DNA from: Lederbergia panacisoli
Lineage (GTDB): Bacteria; Bacillota; Bacilli; Bacillales; Bacillaceae_C
Direction: 5' to 3'
Assembly: GCF_024626525.1 (NCBI RefSeq)
Contig: NZ_JANJGU010000016.1
Location: 1-64,000 of the forward strand
DNA length: 64,000 bases
Shown here: one piece after another, positions 1 to 8,029 of the stretch
How the letters are laid out: every line of letters starts with the position of its first letter
How positions within the stretch are numbered: the first letter of the stretch is position 1
Notes under the pieces: model-generated
The model's database searches: none
Told to the model about the DNA's origin: nothing
The model's input: the letters and a program-made list of their open reading frames with translations, nothing else
Position numbers and translations under genes: made by a program

Positions 1-53
1 TATCACCTCCATTTCTATAATTCAATTATACGAAATGGAACATATGTTTGCAA
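1..53 (-). promoter_or_regulatory. Promoter and RBS of a leftward gene outside the window
   Basis: Read on the minus strand, a TTGCAA -35 box (48-53) is separated by exactly 17 bases from a TATAAT -10 box (25-30). It is followed by GGAGGTGA ending at the window edge. This is a sigma-A promoter plus ribosome binding site for a gene that begins just left of base 1. The gene itself cannot be seen. Confidence 0.7.
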
Positions 54-80
54 CTCATTTACATGATATCTAAGAAGGAA

Positions 81-117
81 AACACCCATTCATCCCACGA
101 TTTAAATCACGGGTGTT
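81..117. other. Inverted repeat between divergent promoters
   Basis: AACACCC (81-87) pairs with GGGTGTT (111-117), and a short GATTTAAATC palindrome lies in the loop. No T-run follows, so it is not a classical terminator. Its place between two divergent promoters would suit a regulatory site or a folded leader. Weakly supported. Confidence 0.3.
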
Positions 118-124
118 CTGGGCG

Positions 125-153
125 TTGACATAAAACTTTCATAAAAATATAGT
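125..153 (+). promoter_or_regulatory. Sigma-A promoter of the beta-propeller gene
   Basis: TTGACA at 125-130, a 17-base spacer and TATAGT at 148-153 form a near-consensus vegetative promoter 70 bases upstream of the coding start at 223. Confidence 0.75.
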
Positions 154-222
154 AAGTTTTTCCTAGTAAGTGGTATTATTAGGGAGTATTCAGATAATTA
201 AAAGGGGTAAGGGGCGTTTTGC

Positions 223-1341
223 TTGTATAAGAAACTATTAATCATTATTACTTCATTATTTTTATTTATGATCAGTATAGGTGGTCATACATACGCTGCT
301 TCCTATCCACCTGCGCTTGAACATAAATGGACATCGAAATCATTCAAGGCTGTTGATATGTTTGGGCCTTACATGAATGAAAGTGGATATACTACAGTAA
401 ATTATTATCAAAAACCAACTAGTTTAAATAACTCGATCCTAGTGTACAATTCACAAGGTAAAAAAGTTTATGAAAAGGCAAACGATGCAAGTTTGGGAAC
501 TGTTTCTCAAGTTTTGGCAAATAAAAATGGAATTATTATTAATTCACAAAAGGGCTTAAAGAAAATTAACTTAAAAGGAAAAGTAGAATGGTCTAATAAA
601 AACCTTCTGAACGGTGGATTATTCACAACAAAGAATGGAGATCTATTTTTTTCCGATCAATCTAGAAAAAAAATAAATAAGATCAACCCCAAAAATGGAA
701 AAATCCTTTGGACGTACAAGTTAAATACTAAGGACGAGATAAATAACCTTGAGATTAATCCCAAAAACGGCAATTTCTACTTTGTTACTAATAAGAATGT
801 ATTTGTAATGAATAATAAAAAACTACGGTGGAAAGTGACCGCGCCGAAAGGACATGGAATTCAGGAGATAATTCTTTCCCCAAATGGAACGGCAGCCATA
901 GAAATGTATAACAAAAAGGGTTACTACTTAAAGGTATATTCAAATAAAGGAAAGCTAAAATGGCAAAATAAATCAAAAGATTTCTACATAAGTAGTGGCA
1001 TATTTAATAAAAATGATGATTTTTGTATGATAGACGGTAGTAATCAAATCATATGGTTCAGCTCAAAAGGAAAAATCATTAGTTTATTTAAATTAAACGA
1101 GAATAATTACCTTGCTCCGCAAATATTTTCGGCAACAAACCCCCGAAGTATTTATGTACGTTACTTCCAAAGGGATGCGAATTTCCGAAGCACTTACTAT
1201 ATACGCAAATTTAATAAAAACGGTAAGGTATTAGCTCAGTCAAAAACGAAGGATTTTGATTTTAATACTTATACAAGCGGAGTTTACTCATTAACCCACA
1301 AAAAAGGCGCATTTCAATTTAAATATTATACGTTAAAATAA
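223..1341 (+). CDS. Secreted PQQ/WD-like beta-propeller protein
   Basis: A 372-residue exported protein of unknown specific function. It starts at TTG 223 behind a purine-rich RBS (AAAGGGGTAAGGGG, 201-214). The N-terminus is a classical signal peptide: lysines at 3-4, a hydrophobic stretch at about 5-20, and likely cleavage after the Ala-Ala near residue 26. No lipobox cysteine is seen. The mature part repeats blades of the type 'N-G-K-x-x-W-x-x-K', for example GKVEWSNK, GKILWTYK and GKLKWQNK. This is the signature of PQQ-like (pyrrolo-quinoline quinone repeat) propellers. In Firmicutes such proteins are usually extracellular and bind protein or glycan. It is a single-gene unit with its own promoter and terminator. 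Fold well supported; role unknown. Confidence 0.7.
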   Translation: MYKKLLIIITSLFLFMISIGGHTYAASYPPALEHKWTSKSFKAVDMFGPYMNESGYTTVNYYQKPTSLNNSILVYNSQGKKVYEKANDASLGTVSQVLANKNGIIINSQKGLKKINLKGKVEWSNKNLLNGGLFTTKNGDLFFSDQSRKKINKINPKNGKILWTYKLNTKDEINNLEINPKNGNFYFVTNKNVFVMNNKKLRWKVTAPKGHGIQEIILSPNGTAAIEMYNKKGYYLKVYSNKGKLKWQNKSKDFYISSGIFNKNDDFCMIDGSNQIIWFSSKGKIISLFKLNENNYLAPQIFSATNPRSIYVRYFQRDANFRSTYYIRKFNKNGKVLAQSKTKDFDFNTYTSGVYSLTHKKGAFQFKYYTLK

Positions 1342-1347
1342 GCATAA

Positions 1348-1397
1348 GGGGCTGTTTTGAAAGTCAGTTAATCGACTTTTAAAACAGCCCCTTTCTT
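1348..1397 (+). terminator. Rho-independent terminator
   Basis: GGGGCTGTTTT pairs with AAAACAGCCCC around a further imperfect stem (GAAAGTC/GACTTTT), followed by TTTCTTT. It ends the propeller gene. Confidence 0.85.
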
Positions 1398-1453
1398 TCA
1401 AATAGCCAAGCCTTTAGAAAACAAATGATTCATGCGGTAATCGGTCTTGAACT

Positions 1454-1600
1454 ACGTATTAGATAAGATTTCCCACTAACACTTAGCACTACCTCCCATG
1501 ATATGGTATATATCGATGAAGCCGAAGAAAGGACACCTTGGTTCGTGAAAAGATTTATGAAAATGAGGAAAAGAGCATCCTTGTATTGGGAGATTAACAA
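1454..1600. repeat. Uninterrupted copy of the sequence split by the DnaB/DnaD cassette
   Basis: Bases 1454-1506 match 38022-38072, and bases 1505-1600 match 40646-40718, at roughly 75-85 percent by eye. The two halves touch here without a gap, whereas at the second locus about 2.57 kb lies between them. On the plus strand the right half belongs to a small open frame, ATG 1503 to TAA 1661 (52 residues beginning MVYIDEAEERTPW). The same frame is open in the 40.65-kb copy. There is no RBS, so this is probably the remnant of a longer gene or repeat. It looks like the unoccupied form of the site holding the replication cassette. Confidence 0.55.
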
Positions 1601-1788
1601 GAGGATCCCCTTTTGCAAATGTGCAGACGTCCAGCAAGATTGGTTGCAATATTTAAATTAAAGCTATCTATTATATTAAATGGTATATCATTCAGAGGTT
1701 ATTTAACTTCAAGTCAATTAATGTTTTTATGAATATAATGAAACATTCTAAGAAATTTCTTGAGTTTAAACGAGAGAGGTTAGAACTT

Positions 1789-2028
1789 ATGGAGAACCCT
1801 ACCAAAATGGAAAATAAAAATAGACGCCGTCGATCTATTGCTGAATTGTATTCTTGTGATATTAATGAAATTGCAGAGTTAGTATTACGAACAGTTGATA
1901 ATTATATAGAGGTTGATGAAATACCTAAGAAAACTGCACAGGAAAAGGCATTGGCCGATTATATGTTTTGGTATAACAATGACGAAGAAAAAAGACGTGA
2001 GTTGGAACGTATTGTTTATAGTGAGTAA
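1789..2028 (+). CDS. Small hypothetical protein
   Basis: Not recognised. The frame is open from an ATG at 1729 (99 residues), but the only ribosome binding site seen (GAGAGG, about 1772-1778) is placed for the ATG at 1789. I therefore take that as the start, giving 79 residues. The protein is soluble and highly charged. It has a basic stretch (KNRRRR) near its N-terminus, then a predicted helical region, and an acidic/basic C-terminus ending NDEEKRRELERIVYSE. There is no signal peptide or membrane segment. Its composition suggests a small DNA- or protein-binding factor, but that is a guess. A good terminator follows directly, which supports a real transcription unit. Confidence 0.5.
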   Translation: MENPTKMENKNRRRRSIAELYSCDINEIAELVLRTVDNYIEVDEIPKKTAQEKALADYMFWYNNDEEKRRELERIVYSE

Positions 2029-2034
2029 GACTAC

Positions 2035-2068
2035 AAAAGGGCAGATTAGCAGCTGCCCTTTTGTTATA
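2035..2068 (+). terminator. Rho-independent terminator
   Basis: AAAAGGGCAG (2035-2044) pairs with CTGCCCTTTT (2053-2062) and is followed by a T-rich tail, 7 bases after the stop codon of the small gene. Confidence 0.85.
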
Positions 2069-2084
2069 TTTTCATGTATTCCTC

Positions 2085-2124
2085 GAGTAAGGGGCTAATT
2101 TTTCATAAAATTAGCCCCTTACTC
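2085..2124 (-). terminator. Long perfect inverted repeat, terminator of the kinase gene
   Basis: An 18-base perfect stem, GAGTAAGGGGCTAATTTT (2085-2102), pairs with its complement at 2107-2124 around a 4-base loop. It lies between the convergent small gene and the histidine kinase. No strong T-run follows on either side, so it may act bidirectionally or as an mRNA end stabiliser. Confidence 0.65.
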
Positions 2125-2130
2125 GTTTAC

Positions 2131-3339
2131 TTATAAATTACTTTTTGAAGGAAAGCGAATTGTAACCGTAGTTCCTTCACCCTTCGAACTTTGGAAAACA
2201 ATGGCGCCATTATATTTTTCTGCAATATTGTAGCAAATCATCATACCCAAGCCCGTGCCTTTACTTTTTAATGAGTAAAAAGGAGTACCTAAAAACTCAA
2301 CTTCCGCTTCAGACATTCCTTGCCCATAATCAGTTACTTTAATCTCAACAAAATCATCGTTTCTATCAGCGGTTACCTTAACTAAACCACCAATTTCCGA
2401 TGCTTCAATTGCATTTTTAATAATATTGAGGAATAACTGTTTAATTTCGATCGTGTTCGCGTCGATAAAACACTCTTCCTTCACATGCAGTTCAATATGA
2501 TTCTCACGCAAAAGTCCATATGAACGCAGTAAATCTGTTACACTCTGAAGTACATTCATTACATTCACTGTTTCCACGCTTTCATCATTATTTGGCTTTG
2601 CAACAGATAATAATTGGGAAATGACGTGATTTGCAGTATTCAATTCATCAATCATCAAACGATAATGCCTCTTTAAGTCATCATTAACTGCAGGATCTGT
2701 TTCGTAAAGCTCCAAAAATCCTTTTACAACGGTCAAAGGATTTCGTATTTCATGAGCAACTGCAGCTGCCAAATGGCCAGTTATCTTCAAACGCTCCGTC
2801 TGCTTTAATTCTTCATAATATAATTGTTGTTTTTTTATCCGACCATATGTTAAATAAAATATAAAGAAAATGATCACTTGAATCCCAAAAAAGTTTATTA
2901 TATTTCCTATTAAATCCTGTTTAACGAAGTAGTCTTGACCAAAAAGTATGATATAGATATAAGTAATCGTGATAGATATACTGTTTAATGCCAAAGAAAA
3001 GTAAAAAAGCTTGGCATTAAAAAACAAGATGGAGAATGTAGGAATGAAACATAGAAAAATAAAGCCCGACCCAGTATCTGGATATAAAAAGAAAATCGTA
3101 TAAAAATAAGCGGAAGCTACAATTATTATGATGATTCTAAAAACGCGGGTTTCATATCTAGGATACAGTAATAAACAGATCGAGAGAATAACAACAAGTG
3201 CAACATGCAAGATATAACCGATCCCATAATCACCCATACGGGGATTATCAATAAATAACCCCATTGTCATAAAAATGATTAGACTGAACATTATAAAATA
3301 GTATAATTTTTTATTTACATTAGTATAAAAATCTTTCAT
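2131..3339 (-). CDS. Orphan membrane sensor histidine kinase (KinB-type)
   Basis: A 402-residue sensor kinase. The N-terminal half (about 1-185) holds roughly six hydrophobic segments with very short loops, so sensing is probably within or at the membrane. The HisKA domain follows (AHEIRNPLTVVKGFLEL; phospho-acceptor His near residue 206). A full HATPase domain comes next, with N-box NIIKNAIEA, G1 DYGQGM and G2 GTGLGM. The TPFYSLKSKGTGLG stretch is typical of the KinA-KinE phosphorelay kinases of Bacillus sporulation. No response regulator is adjacent, which also fits a kinase feeding Spo0F. RBS AAAGGGG precedes the ATG. The family assignment is firm; the sporulation role is inferred from the architecture and orphan status. 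Confidence 0.8.
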   Translation of the reverse strand: MKDFYTNVNKKLYYFIMFSLIIFMTMGLFIDNPRMGDYGIGYILHVALVVILSICLLLYPRYETRVFRIIIIIVASAYFYTIFFLYPDTGSGFIFLCFIPTFSILFFNAKLFYFSLALNSISITITYIYIILFGQDYFVKQDLIGNIINFFGIQVIIFFIFYLTYGRIKKQQLYYEELKQTERLKITGHLAAAVAHEIRNPLTVVKGFLELYETDPAVNDDLKRHYRLMIDELNTANHVISQLLSVAKPNNDESVETVNVMNVLQSVTDLLRSYGLLRENHIELHVKEECFIDANTIEIKQLFLNIIKNAIEASEIGGLVKVTADRNDDFVEIKVTDYGQGMSEAEVEFLGTPFYSLKSKGTGLGMMICYNIAEKYNGAIVFQSSKGEGTTVTIRFPSKSNL

Positions 3340-3579
3340 GCTTACCCCTTTTTTGATGCTTCATTTAATATTCTCATGGATATATTTTTGCATACACCCC
3401 ATCTTACTATGAAAGAAAGATAAAAGCCCTCTTTTTACAGGTTTTCCGAAACACAATTGATCACCTTGCCTTCTCCTTTTAGCAATTCTCCAGATCTTTA
3501 TTTCATTGTTTCCAAGGAATATCATGATATGGTTAAATTATACAAAACAACATAATTACTACTTGAAATGAGGAATTTT

Positions 3580-6390
3580 ATGAAACATGTAATGGACTTA
3601 AGCGGCGGATGGGGCTTTATGCTGGATAATGAAAAAAAGGGGTTGCAAGAGCATTTTGAGAATGACAATTTTACAGACTCGATAACACTTCCCAACACTA
3701 CTTCTTACGCCAAAAAAGGAGAACCCAACCCGGAGGTAGCTCTAGGACATTTAACAGATACATATAAAACAGAAGGTTATGCTTGGTTTTCAAAAAGCCT
3801 AACGATTGAACCTTCTGATATAGGCAGGACTGCAATTCTTACATTAGAACGCACTCGCATTTCTCATGTTTGGATTGATGACCAGTATGTTGGCACCGAG
3901 AATAGCCTATGTACTTCCCACAAATACGATGTAACAAAATACATCTCATCAGCACAACATAAACTTACGATTATGACAAGCAACGTCGATTATCCTGTTG
4001 GCGGCGGACATATGACATCCCCTGATACTCAAACAAATTGGAACGGCATTTTAGGTGAAATTTCATTATCTTTTTACGATGCTTTTCGGATTACTAAGTT
4101 ACGCGTTGAATCGAAAGAAAACGTTCAAGCCCTTGTTAACATCACCGTATTTTCAGAAATGGATTGCAACACACAATTAGTACTTACAGCGGCTCCCTAT
4201 CCGAAAAATCAAACATATCCTATCCCTGCACCTTTTTCAAAAGCTGTCCAATTAAACAAGGGGGAAAATCATATTAATCTAGCATATGTTTTTCCTGATG
4301 ATGCTGTATTGTGGGATGAATATGACCCTGGTGTCTATCAAATTACTGCAACCATTACGGACGAACAAACGAATTCAGACTCTGAAACTACTTTTTTCGG
4401 ATTAAAAGTATTTAAAGCAGAGGGTACCCATTTTTCTATTAACGGACGGAAAACATTTTTGCGAGGTAAACACGAGGGCATGATCTTTCCGTTAACGGGG
4501 TATGCACCGATGGATGTAGATGGATGGTATGCTCACATGAAAACCTCGAAAGAATACGGAATCAATCATTATCGTTTTCATACATGCTGCCCTCCGAAGG
4601 CCGCTTTCATTGCGGCAGATCTATTGGGAATTTATATGCAGCCGGAATTGCCTTTTTGGGGTACCTTTACGGAAGAGAAAGATGAAAATCATGACGCATC
4701 TGCCCAAAACTATTTGATTCAAGAAGGTTTCCGTATGTTGGATGAATTCGGCAACCATCCATCGTTCGTGATGATGTCAATGGGAAACGAGCTTTGGGGC
4801 AGCCCCGAATCAATCAATGAATTAGTTGGCCGTTATAAAGAATACGACAACAGACACTTGTATACCCAAGGCTCTAATAACTTTCAGTGGGTACCTAATA
4901 TCCAGCCAAACGATGACTTCTTCAGTGGCGTTCGTTTCACCATGGATCGGCAAATTCGCGGCTCCTATGCTATGTGTGACGCACCTTTAGGACATGTACA
5001 AGTGAATAAACCCGGCACAAATAGAAACTACGAAGAAGCGATTCATCCTCCATATACCGAAAAAGCTACCGAGGTGGGCGAAGATGGCACAATTGAAATT
5101 CAATATGGAACAGGTGTGAAACGGGTTAAATTAACCGATCTAAAAGAGGAATTGGTTCCGAAAATACCCGTTGTCTCTCATGAGATTGGTCAATATCAAA
5201 CATATCCCAATTTTGCTGAAATAAAAAAATATACAGGTCCTTTAAAAGCACGTAATTTTGAAGTCTTCCGCGAGCGCTTAGAGGAAAAAGGGCTTCTTTC
5301 ATTGTCTGAGGGTTATTTTCACTCTTCCGGGAAATTGGCAGCTGCCTGTTATAAAGATGAATTAGAAACAGCGATCCGCACAAGCAACTTGGCAGGCTAT
5401 CAAATATTGGATCTACAGGATTTTTCCGGGCAAGGAACAGCTTTAGTAGGCATGCTCGATGCGTTTATGGACAATAAAGGCATCGTAACAGCGGAAGAAT
5501 GGCGGATGTTCTGTTCGGATGCTGTACTTCAAGCAGAATTTGCTGATTATATTTTGGCTGGCGCAAGCAAATTAAAAGTAAACATGACACTCTCTTACTA
5601 TCGTAAGCAGTCTTTAGTACATCCTGCGATTCGTTACAGTCTGAATGGTGTTAGCGAGACGCTTGATGTTGCGGATATTACAGATACAGGCGTCTTTCAC
5701 TTAGGGGCAATAATGATTCAGGTCCCTTCCGTCAGCGAACCGACGAAGATGGAATTAGCGATTTCCATTGACGAGACAGATATAAAAAATACGTATGACC
5801 TTTGGATCTATCCCGAATGTCCGGATGTTACAGAAATTTCTTACGTTACATCGGTTGACGCAGCCATAGAGAAAGCTGCAAATGGCAAGAATGCTCTATT
5901 ATTGTTAGAACCGTCGCAAAATCCTAACTCTATACAAGGTACATATAGCACCGACTTCTGGTGTTATCCGATGTTCCGTTCAATTTCTGAAAGTATGGGA
6001 AAAGAAATACCAATTGGTACAATGGGCTTGCTAATTAAAGAGTCCCATTCAGCATTAACCTTTTTCCCAAGTGAATCTTATTCAACTCCACAGTGGTGGG
6101 ACGTTGTCATGAATTCTAGTTCTACCATCTTGGATGATACCCGTATCGAACCAATTGTTCAGACAATCGATAACTTCGAACGCAATCATCGTCTTGGTTT
6201 AATCTATGAAGTCACTTTGGAAAATGGCGGGCATATTCTCATTTGCTCTAGCCCTTTACACACCCTATCATCAGGAGGATCAAAAGATGCGGCTTGGCTC
6301 CTATACAGCCTAAGTCAATATATTTCAAGTGATGCACTGTCACCGTCGTACACCATGACATCCGATGAACTGAAAAGTTTATTTATTTAG
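3580..6390 (+). CDS. Glycoside hydrolase family 2 protein, cytoplasmic
   Basis: A large GH2-type enzyme, 936 residues from the chosen start. The ATG at 3568 has no RBS, whereas TGAGGA lies 5-6 bases before the ATG at 3580. Order: a GH2 jelly-roll sugar-binding domain (about 10-170), an immunoglobulin-like sandwich (about 170-285), a TIM barrel (about 285-560), and a C-terminal part of about 350 residues that I do not recognise. The acid/base is probably Glu404 in GNELWG and the nucleophile Glu535 in SHEIGQ. There is no signal peptide, so the substrate must be imported, presumably an oligosaccharide. Family members include beta-galactosidases, glucuronidases and mannosidases; the exact sugar cannot be named. 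It is a lone gene with no transporter beside it. Confidence 0.75.
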   Translation: MKHVMDLSGGWGFMLDNEKKGLQEHFENDNFTDSITLPNTTSYAKKGEPNPEVALGHLTDTYKTEGYAWFSKSLTIEPSDIGRTAILTLERTRISHVWIDDQYVGTENSLCTSHKYDVTKYISSAQHKLTIMTSNVDYPVGGGHMTSPDTQTNWNGILGEISLSFYDAFRITKLRVESKENVQALVNITVFSEMDCNTQLVLTAAPYPKNQTYPIPAPFSKAVQLNKGENHINLAYVFPDDAVLWDEYDPGVYQITATITDEQTNSDSETTFFGLKVFKAEGTHFSINGRKTFLRGKHEGMIFPLTGYAPMDVDGWYAHMKTSKEYGINHYRFHTCCPPKAAFIAADLLGIYMQPELPFWGTFTEEKDENHDASAQNYLIQEGFRMLDEFGNHPSFVMMSMGNELWGSPESINELVGRYKEYDNRHLYTQGSNNFQWVPNIQPNDDFFSGVRFTMDRQIRGSYAMCDAPLGHVQVNKPGTNRNYEEAIHPPYTEKATEVGEDGTIEIQYGTGVKRVKLTDLKEELVPKIPVVSHEIGQYQTYPNFAEIKKYTGPLKARNFEVFRERLEEKGLLSLSEGYFHSSGKLAAACYKDELETAIRTSNLAGYQILDLQDFSGQGTALVGMLDAFMDNKGIVTAEEWRMFCSDAVLQAEFADYILAGASKLKVNMTLSYYRKQSLVHPAIRYSLNGVSETLDVADITDTGVFHLGAIMIQVPSVSEPTKMELAISIDETDIKNTYDLWIYPECPDVTEISYVTSVDAAIEKAANGKNALLLLEPSQNPNSIQGTYSTDFWCYPMFRSISESMGKEIPIGTMGLLIKESHSALTFFPSESYSTPQWWDVVMNSSSTILDDTRIEPIVQTIDNFERNHRLGLIYEVTLENGGHILICSSPLHTLSSGGSKDAAWLLYSLSQYISSDALSPSYTMTSDELKSLFI

Positions 6391-6461
6391 GCGACCATAA
6401 AAATTGCTTAATTTTCAACACCTTTTTAAAGCATTGCCTATTATTAAGGGGAGATGATGGT

Positions 6462-7058
6462 ATGGAGGAAGTGCGGCGACCTAGAAATGTAGCAATCTTG
6501 ATTTTCGACAATGTAGAAGTATTAGATTTCACAGGACCGTTTGAAGTATTTATTACCGGAAGCAACCGGGGGAAAGATTTCAACGTCTACACAGTGGCTG
6601 AACACAACCGCCCTATCATTGCATTAGGGAATCTCAGCGTCAACCCAACGTATACCATTTATAACTGCCCTAAGCCTGATCTATTAATCATACCGGGAGG
6701 ATGGGGCTCTAGAAAAGAAATGCAAAACGAAATCCTCACGAATTGGATTCACGAGGTATCAAAGGACGTTGAACATCTCCTATCTGTTTGTACTGGAGCT
6801 TTAATTCTAGCCAAAGCAAATTTGCTGGATGGATTAAAACTTACGACAAATCGCCTTGCTATGAACGAATTAAAGGAAATTGCTCCAGAATCAGCGGAAA
6901 TAATTGAAAACGCCCGTTATATTGACAATGGAAAAGTCATCCTTTCAGCTGGTGTATCTGCTGGAATTGATATGTCCCTATATGTAGTGAGTAAATTATT
7001 GGGAGAAGAACGGGCGAAACATACAGCTAAACTGATGGAGTATGATTGGAAGGTTTGA
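6462..7058 (+). CDS. DJ-1/PfpI family protein (isonitrile-hydratase-like)
   Basis: A 198-residue single-domain protein of the DJ-1/PfpI (class I glutamine amidotransferase-like) superfamily. It has the starting strand NVAILIFDNVEVLDFTGPFEV, the glycine-rich IIPGGWG loop and the nucleophile elbow SVCTGA (Cys near residue 109). It ends with the GVSAGIDMSLYVV segment seen in isonitrile hydratase and in the sensor half of GlxA-type AraC regulators. There is no C-terminal HTH, so it is probably an enzyme. GGGGAGATGATGGT precedes the ATG. It lies 71 bases after the GH2 gene on the same strand and ahead of a strong terminator, so co-transcription is possible. Substrate unknown. Confidence 0.8.
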   Translation: MEEVRRPRNVAILIFDNVEVLDFTGPFEVFITGSNRGKDFNVYTVAEHNRPIIALGNLSVNPTYTIYNCPKPDLLIIPGGWGSRKEMQNEILTNWIHEVSKDVEHLLSVCTGALILAKANLLDGLKLTTNRLAMNELKEIAPESAEIIENARYIDNGKVILSAGVSAGIDMSLYVVSKLLGEERAKHTAKLMEYDWKV

Positions 7059-7138
7059 CCCAGTTAAATTGAATGATTCCCTCTTGGACAAGGGAACTGC
7101 TCATCTTCTCCCTAAGTCCATTATACTCAAGGTCATGT

Positions 7139-7176
7139 GAAGGGCTTAGATATTCATGATCTAAGCCCTTCGGTTT
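7139..7176 (+). terminator. Rho-independent terminator
   Basis: GAAGGGCTTAGAT (7139-7151) pairs perfectly with ATCTAAGCCCTTC (7159-7171), followed by GGTTTTA. It ends the GH2/DJ-1 unit. Confidence 0.85.
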
Positions 7177-7269
7177 TATAATGATTGTTAAAGCCAATCA
7201 GCACCTTAATCATAAAAAGTTACTGTTAAGATGATGGCCATCTTTGCACTGAATGATTGGGTAAAGTTA

Positions 7270-7875
7270 CTACATATAATTTTGAACTAATTCATAGCAT
7301 CTTTCTTCCGTAAGATTTGCTTGCACAGTTACATATTCTAAATGTTCCGCTGTACCGCCTTTGTATTTTAGAGATGCCTCCAATGCAGTATCATCTCGAT
7401 ATTTTATCCAATCCCGTTGCTCTATTCTCAATTGGTCCATTTCTTCTGTAGAAAGCTGTTCCTTTAAGACCCCGTATACCTCATTCAACCAATCATCCCA
7501 AACATCATAACGATCATCTTCCACTTTTTTCATTGCGTATGTTGCTGTATCCTTTGAATTCCTTTGCAATTCATCCATTTCTTTTTTAGTATCATTGAAT
7601 TTTTCCAGATATTCTTCCTTGTGATTTTCAGAACTATCACTTTCAAGATTACTAGAATTCAGCTCTTCATTTGGATCTATAGATGTGTCTTCTTGATCAC
7701 TTAGCTCGGAATTGTCGGCTTCTTCTGATGAGTGTTCTGTTTGATTGGCTGCGTCCACATTTGATGACTGATCATTTGAGGCGGATTTTAACTCATCATC
7801 TGAATTTGCACAAGCTGCTAATAAACCTAATACTACTGTTAACATCACTATTAAAAGCTTCCGATTCTTTTTCAT
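7270..7875 (-). CDS. LprI/DUF1311-like lipoprotein (paralogue 1)
   Basis: A 201-residue predicted lipoprotein. The signal peptide ends in the lipobox LAAC (Cys22). A Ser/Asp/Glu-rich, low-complexity linker follows (about 25-90), then a C-terminal helical domain (about 95-201). That domain resembles the LprI (lysozyme-inhibitor-like, DUF1311) family: YDVWDDWLNEVYGVLKEQLS, then EEMDQLRIEQRDWI, with a single cysteine in the ERCYEL end. RBS AAAAGGGG precedes the ATG. A close paralogue lies 34 kb away at 42005-42670. The role is inferred to be at the outer face of the membrane or in the wall; lysozyme inhibition is known only for mycobacterial LprI and is not assumed here. Confidence 0.7.
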   Translation of the reverse strand: MKKNRKLLIVMLTVVLGLLAACANSDDELKSASNDQSSNVDAANQTEHSSEEADNSELSDQEDTSIDPNEELNSSNLESDSSENHKEEYLEKFNDTKKEMDELQRNSKDTATYAMKKVEDDRYDVWDDWLNEVYGVLKEQLSTEEMDQLRIEQRDWIKYRDDTALEASLKYKGGTAEHLEYVTVQANLTEERCYELVQNYM

Positions 7876-7966
7876 TTTTTAAACCCCTTTTGAAAATCAT
7901 TACTTATAGCATTTTGTATCTACTATTTATAAGGGTAACACAAATATGAAAGTTCATTTGATAAAA

Positions 7967-8003
7967 TCAAAAAAGCAGGAACATCGTCAAATAAATGTCC
8001 TGC
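7967..8003 (-). terminator. Rho-independent terminator of the multicopper oxidase gene
   Basis: On the minus strand, GCAGGACAT pairs with ATGTTCCTGC, followed by TTTTTTG. It lies directly downstream of the oxidase stop codon. Confidence 0.8.
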
Positions 8004-8029
8004 CTTCAAAAGTATAATTTTATCCAATC

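Noticed and set aside
1430-1618. Minus-strand frame of 62 codons over the repeat
   Set aside because: Not conserved in frame at the 38-kb copy; the plus-strand frame is open in both copies instead.
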